DNA from: Parus major
Taxonomy: Eukaryota > Chordata > Aves > Passeriformes > Paridae
Direction: 5' to 3'
Assembly: GCF_001522545.3 (NCBI RefSeq)
Contig: NC_031768.1
Location: forward strand, 5,578,320-5,642,319
Length of the DNA stretch: 64,000 nucleotides
Below the pieces are notes generated by a model. That model saw only the letters and a list, made by a program, of their open reading frames with translations. It was not told the origin of the DNA and did not search any database. The position numbers were made by a program, and so were the translations under genes. Shown piece after piece: positions 62,401-64,000 of the stretch; position 1 is the stretch's first letter; each line of letters begins with the position of its first letter.

Positions 62401-63724
62401 TGTGGTGATTACCTTCCTGCAGTTAAAGAAGGATAGAGCATTACTCCTGGGAAGTTAAATATTTAACATGTGCAGATTATAGCTGGTTTGAAGAGGTTAC
62501 TCTGGAGTTTTTAAACATGGATTCTTGCTGCTGTTTTTGCAAACATTGCTGGGAAGTGGATATGGCACCACATATTTTTCTATGATTTTTTTTTTCCCCC
62601 ATTCTGCACATCTGTAGAAAAGATCTCAGAGTCATCATTAAGGATTCAGTCTTCTGAGAAGATCACAAGCATCAGCTTGCCAGTGGCTCCTGCTTATCAT
62701 GTGATTGAATTTGAACTAGAAGTCATGTATTTGCCATCAGCCACAGAACCTGCAGTGGAGAAAGAAAACACTACAAATAAAGAAAATCACAGAAAAAACA
62801 AAGAGAAGCAGAAACAGGACAACTGCATGGCTACTGTTGACCAAAAAGTAAGATGTAGCTTAACTTTTTTATTATGAAATGTATTTGAACACATCACAAA
62901 ATAGAAGTGGTGGTGAGGGGGAACTTGCTTGCTTGGAACTTATTTTTCTTCAAAAGACATATATGCAAAAATCATACTGAATGTTAAAATGTAAAGAAAT
63001 TGTAAATATAAGCAGAAATATACACTATGGTTAATAAGTTGTCAGCTGTTCCCTTGGCTAATAATCTAACTTTTAGTGTTTTACCACAGTTTATAAAGCA
63101 TGGAGGATACCTGTGTCTTTAATTCCAGTTTCTGATTCATGAGAAAGATGAAGTCAAATGCACTGCTTCAAATTAAAACAAATATACATTAAATGCATTT
63201 AAAAATATTTTTAGCTTGTATTTAACATATTAAATTATTATAAAGGCATTTAAATAATAGATCTTATAGAAGTTTATTTGATACTGGCCTTTGCTTTTGT
63301 ATTAAGATGCCATTGGTGTCCTTTCATCTTTTCTTACTTCTATTCCCCTTCCTTCATTTATACTCTTTAGGACTGGGTATGTCAGTTCTTAGAGGAAAAG
63401 ATGCTTGGAGATTTCATATCCCACTCACAGGCAAACAAAAACCTGTAGTTTTTCAGATTAGTTTTTGCATACTGATTTTTTAAAATTTTTTATTTCTTCC
63501 CCTCCTGGATGCACAAGATATAGACACCTGATAAGAAAAGTTTCTCTTAGAAAGGAGAAGAAAAGCAAAATCATTGTGCCAAAGACAATTGCAAATAAGA
63601 ACTGTGTTCCCTTTTTCCTCTAGGTGACCATTGATTGTCCTTGGTCGATTTACTCCACTATTATTGCATTAACATTCTGCATACCCTTTAATGCCAAGCA
63701 TTCCTTGTTGTCAGCTGGCAAACG
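32366..63724 (+). CDS. TRAPPC10: trafficking protein particle complex subunit 10, first 18 coding exons (3' truncated by window)
   Basis: TRAPPC10 (yeast Trs130) is a defining subunit of TRAPPII, the Golgi tether and guanine-exchange complex for Rab11/Rab1-type GTPases. Exons: 32366-32444, 41762-41843, 42534-42669, 43755-43951, 45307-45502, 46606-46717, 47704-47951, 49696-49842, 51674-51788, 52289-52365, 54194-54285, 55431-55571, 56390-56502, 57518-58032, 60435-60576, 61793-61951, 62618-62847 and 63624-63724. They total 2882 nt in one unbroken frame, 960 codons plus two bases. Human TRAPPC10 has 1259 residues, so about 300 (five or so exons) lie beyond the right edge. The first half is the helical, strongly conserved part (YGRAPKMIHLESNF, DLRSYLFSRQCTLL). 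The second half is beta-rich. Introns 2, 3, 5, 6, 9, 13, 16 and 17 hold no repeat I recognise. Confidence 0.98.
33046..33262 (+). mobile_element. CR1 LINE 3'-end fragment
   Basis: The sequence runs from aggctgggcattaggaagc to the tail ggttccttccaactggaatagtc, as in the CR1 group that ends in gaaat-type rather than tctgtga-type repeats. It is inserted in the same orientation as TRAPPC10. Confidence 0.82.
36593..36652. repeat. two-copy 30-bp tandem duplication
   Basis: The two units begin ttaagaatatt and contain ctagagg near the end. They match at about 26 of 30 positions, so the duplication is old. It is intronic and no function is evident. Confidence 0.88.
37773..38425 (-). mobile_element. 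CR1 LINE, 3' part with decayed ORF2 end
   Basis: This is the antisense of a CR1 copy. On the + strand it starts at the 3' tail aagaatcacagaactc. On the minus strand the decayed reading frame shows recognisable pieces of the C-terminal CR1 protein (ELGVLVEEKLNMARPCAL and DRTRDNVFKLKKGRF), in shifted frames. It is 5'-truncated near 38425. Confidence 0.92.
38967..39000 (-). mobile_element. possible CR1 3' tip
   Basis: The + strand reads cagccacagaatagtttgggttggg, which matches the reverse complement of the CR1 terminus. Only a few tens of bases match, so this is a weak call. Confidence 0.4.
39350..39376. repeat. T-rich low-complexity tract
   Basis: A run of T with single C interruptions, ending in 14 consecutive T. 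It is a second T tract in this part of intron 1, after 39053-39080. Either could be a decayed poly(A) tail of an antisense insertion, but no source is recognisable. Confidence 0.8.
41762..41843 (+). CDS. TRAPPC10: TRAPPC10 exon 2, residues 28-53
   Basis: The first two bases complete Cys27. The exon reads AGDQNLFTSLYPTLSQQLP... to MEWR and leaves two bases of Arg54. The acceptor is tttttag and the donor gtaaac. Residues match human TRAPPC10 almost completely. Confidence 0.95.
42534..42669 (+). CDS. TRAPPC10: TRAPPC10 exon 3, residues 55-99
   Basis: The exon starts SYGRAPKMIHLESNF and ends FLHIYWTECC. This is among the most conserved segments of the family, near the N-terminal surface. The donor is gtaagt at 42670. 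Confidence 0.96.
43755..43951 (+). CDS. TRAPPC10: TRAPPC10 exon 4, residues 100-164
   Basis: The exon has 65 whole codons (DTEVYKTTVKDD... to NKQSD) plus two bases of Arg165. It includes the basic cluster DAKKKNKTN. The acceptor is cccag and the donor gtgagc. Confidence 0.96.
44800..44824. repeat. 25-bp perfect inverted repeat with one-base centre
   Basis: Arms AATCAGGATCTA and TAGATCCTGATT are exact reverse complements around a single G. It sits beside TATA/GATA-type simple sequence (44757-44799), so cruciform formation is plausible. Confidence 0.9.
44981..44999. repeat. A19 mononucleotide tract
   Basis: Nineteen consecutive A in intron 4. It is probably a length-variable microsatellite and prone to sequencing error. 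Confidence 0.9.
45307..45502 (+). CDS. TRAPPC10: TRAPPC10 exon 5, residues 166-230
   Basis: One base completes Arg165. The exon reads CVVLSDPLKDSS... to EYFMVQ. It includes the helical LTKLRTLLLMSFTKNL stretch. The acceptor is ttacag and the donor gtaaga. Confidence 0.96.
46606..46717 (+). CDS. TRAPPC10: TRAPPC10 exon 6, residues 231-267
   Basis: The exon starts EELAFVFEMLQQF and ends VVNFGAG plus one base of Asp268. The acceptor is a purine-rich caaaag, and the polypyrimidine tract is weak. The donor is gtaagt. Confidence 0.95.
47704..47951 (+). CDS. TRAPPC10: TRAPPC10 exon 7, residues 269-350
   Basis: The exon has 82 codons from GANWLTFFCQ to LKLLE. It includes the hydrophobic core DLRSYLFSRQCTLLIFLQRP, nearly identical across vertebrates. 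The donor is gtgagt at 47952. An antisense open frame over this exon is only its shadow. Confidence 0.96.
47952..49695 (+). other. TRAPPC10: TRAPPC10 intron 7
   Basis: The intron is mostly unique. The stretch around 48660-48860 faintly resembles a very diverged CR1 antisense copy (ggtggtccaaactgaatgcagtg), but not well enough to annotate. It is T-rich from 49000 to the acceptor ctccag. Confidence 0.55.
49696..49842 (+). CDS. TRAPPC10: TRAPPC10 exon 8, residues 351-399
   Basis: The exon has 49 whole codons (VSVPPGALDCWVF... to WSYATEK), phase 0 at both ends. Skipping it would therefore keep the frame. It is Cys-rich around QRIEGCCDRAQ, as in human. Confidence 0.95.
49843..51673 (+). other. 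TRAPPC10: TRAPPC10 intron 8, no recognisable element
   Basis: This is unique A/T-rich sequence with an A run at 51000-51010. No transposon or RNA gene is recognised. It ends in ttctcttgtag. Confidence 0.6.
51674..51788 (+). CDS. TRAPPC10: TRAPPC10 exon 9, residues 400-437
   Basis: The exon reads LKSLGYLCGLVSEKGPN... to AERPET plus one base of Ala438. The donor gtattt at 51789 departs from gtaagt after the GT, but the frame and protein continuity support it. Confidence 0.94.
52289..52365 (+). CDS. TRAPPC10: TRAPPC10 exon 10, residues 439-463
   Basis: Two bases complete Ala438, then 25 codons (NASQSPYKKLKEAL... to EKHYL). It lies in the helical region. The acceptor is tccaaag and the donor gtaagt. 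Confidence 0.95.
52366..54193 (+). other. TRAPPC10: TRAPPC10 intron 10, no recognisable element
   Basis: This is A/T-rich unique sequence without a transposon I recognise. The open frame at 53403-53621 has no similarity I know. It ends in a long pyrimidine tract before taaacag. Confidence 0.6.
54194..54285 (+). CDS. TRAPPC10: TRAPPC10 exon 11, residues 464-493
   Basis: The exon has 30 codons (DLSHATIEMYTNIG... to AEFY) plus two bases of Met494. The donor is gtaaat at 54286. Reading through gives Met then TAA at once (54287-54289). Confidence 0.95.
54286..55430 (+). other. TRAPPC10: TRAPPC10 intron 11 with early stop and poly(A) signal
   Basis: An in-frame stop at 54287-54289 is followed by AATAAA at 54402-54407 and an A13 run at 54432-54444. 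Together these look like a possible alternative 3' end, though the genomic A run can mimic a transcript tail. The rest is unique sequence. Confidence 0.6.
54402..54407 (+). terminator. TRAPPC10: candidate intronic poly(A) signal in TRAPPC10
   Basis: A canonical AATAAA lies 117 bases past the exon 11 donor. The expected cleavage window (54417-54437) runs into a genomic A tract. Use is speculative. Confidence 0.3.
55431..55571 (+). CDS. TRAPPC10: TRAPPC10 exon 12, residues 495-540
   Basis: One base completes Met494, then RKKGPQKAEVYLQGALKTYL... to QLGQIE and two bases of Asn541. This is a TPR-like helical pair. The donor is gtatcctct at 55572, of the minor-spliceosome type. Confidence 0.95.
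55572..56389 (+). other. TRAPPC10: TRAPPC10 intron 12, U12-type (minor spliceosome)
   Basis: The 5' site GTATCCTCT matches the U12 donor consensus RTATCCTTT at 8 of 9 positions. The branch site TTCCTTAAC at 56373-56381 matches the U12 branch consensus exactly and sits about 9-10 bases from the AG at 56388-56389. There is no long polypyrimidine tract at the acceptor, as expected for this class. The intron is GT-AG, 818 bp. Confidence 0.9.
56390..56502 (+). CDS. TRAPPC10: TRAPPC10 exon 13, residues 542-578
   Basis: One base completes Asn541, then YLQTSSLLAGDNHLTEEERK... to HAENQ and one base of Gly579. The end (NQHAENQG) differs from human while the preceding EEERKRFCQEILDF is conserved. It marks a linker before the beta-rich half. 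Confidence 0.94.
57518..58032 (+). CDS. TRAPPC10: TRAPPC10 exon 14 (largest), residues 580-750
   Basis: The exon has 171 codons from QKVILPMHSFAQL to NKITFNIQ. It begins the predicted beta-sandwich region and includes KNSYRKTAEWLTKHKTSNG and the Ser-rich RRQESSSSLD. It is CpG-richer than its neighbours. The donor is gtatgt at 58033. Without splicing the frame runs on to a stop at 58192-58194. Confidence 0.96.
58033..60434 (+). other. TRAPPC10: TRAPPC10 intron 14, no recognisable element
   Basis: This is 2.4 kb of unique sequence between exons 14 and 15. I recognise no transposon, RNA gene or alternative exon. It ends in tttttcttcccag. Confidence 0.6.
60435..60576 (+). CDS. TRAPPC10: TRAPPC10 exon 15, residues 751-797
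   Basis: The exon reads AKEPGTYTLRQLC... to LKVEPMT plus one base of Glu798. The PIVQYDVYSQEPQL segment is a conserved beta-strand pair. The donor gtaggt is slightly off consensus. Confidence 0.95.
60896..61092 (-). mobile_element. CR1 LINE 3'-end fragment in intron 15
   Basis: The + strand shows the antisense CR1 tail: gatcacagggtcaattaggctggaa, gagtccaacc, aacacctccagggacagtgat, ccctgggcagccca and aactcctcctcact. It is moderately diverged. Confidence 0.85.
61793..61951 (+). CDS. TRAPPC10: TRAPPC10 exon 16, residues 799-850
   Basis: Two bases complete Glu798, then SLLAGIPQKVKFTVTTGHY... to VIYSNTR and one base of Glu851. It is beta-rich. The donor is gtaagc. Confidence 0.95.
62618..62847 (+). 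CDS. TRAPPC10: TRAPPC10 exon 17, residues 852-927
   Basis: Two bases complete Glu851. The conserved part SLPVAPAYHVIEFELEV is followed by a linker very rich in Lys, Asn and Glu (about 62755-62825). That linker differs strongly from the human sequence, so it is probably a fast-evolving disordered loop. The donor is gtaaga at 62848. Confidence 0.94.
63624..63724 (+). CDS. TRAPPC10: TRAPPC10 exon 18, residues 928-960
   Basis: The exon has 33 codons from VTIDCPWSIYSTIIAL to LLSAGK plus two bases (CG) of Arg961. The acceptor is tcctctag and the donor gtaatg at 63725. The remaining exons lie past 64000. Confidence 0.94.
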
Positions 63725-64000
63725 GTAATGTACTCATTATTTATTAATTGTTTCTTTCTTCTTACAAAGTATGGAGCTGGGGTTTCATAACTCATATTTA
63801 TAGCAGCCTATTTTTTTAAAATACATAAGTTGGGCTTCTACTATCTTCCCCCTGGAAGCTTGTGCATTTCCTCTTGTGTTCTTTCATGACAATAAAACAA
63901 ATTTGTGGTTTTGGAAATAAGACCACAGGATTAACCCAGTTATCCTGTTTCTGTGTAGTTCTTTGGTTTTGTTTAATATGAAAGAGGATGTTTTAGAGCC

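Noticed and set aside
1..64000. CRISPR array, phage or bacterial operon, selenocysteine element, tRNA or snoRNA gene
   Set aside because: No regularly spaced repeats, bacterial gene layout or convincing RNA-gene motifs were seen. Structural searches (tRNAscan, Infernal) could not be run and might reveal a small intronic RNA.

Overview
This window is nuclear DNA from a bird, probably a songbird or close relative. It carries two multi-exon protein genes on the + strand. It also has several 3'-truncated or 3'-end CR1 LINE copies, the dominant avian retrotransposon, and an endogenous-retrovirus LTR of a type common in bird genomes. Nothing prokaryotic is present: no operons, CRISPR array or phage genes. 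I see no tRNA or rRNA gene. Most open reading frames here are chance frames in introns, intergenic DNA or repeats. I reconstructed the genes by joining exons at GT/AG sites in consistent phase and comparing the products with the known vertebrate proteins.

Layout. (1) 1-11616: the 3' part of AGPAT3, an acyl-CoA:lysophosphatidic acid acyltransferase. Seven coding exons encode residues ~60-376 and end in a natural stop. The first ~59 codons lie upstream of the window. (2) 11617 to about 17690: probably a long AGPAT3 3' UTR with an early and a late polyadenylation signal. (3) ~17700-31540: intergenic DNA with one sense CR1 copy, and a solo LTR nested inside an older LTR remnant, with a clean 6-bp target duplication. 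(4) ~31880-32580: CpG island and promoter/5' UTR of TRAPPC10. A CR1 3' end abuts its upstream edge, and an upstream ORF precedes the start codon. (5) 32366-63724: the first 18 coding exons of TRAPPC10 (960 complete codons of an expected ~1260). The gene runs off the right edge.

The two genes belong to separate cell-biological systems: phosphatidic acid synthesis at ER/Golgi membranes, and TRAPPII vesicle tethering and Rab activation at the Golgi. They lie in the same order and orientation as on human 21q22.3, so this is conserved synteny rather than a functional cluster.

I found no novel biological system. The most interesting signals are a minor-spliceosome (U12-type) intron in TRAPPC10 with a near-perfect donor and perfect branch site, the nested solo LTR, a candidate intronic polyadenylation isoform of TRAPPC10 (494 residues), a candidate intron-retention isoform of AGPAT3 with an altered membrane C-terminus, a G-rich/C-rich TRAPPC10 leader with a uORF, and two perfect intronic palindromes.
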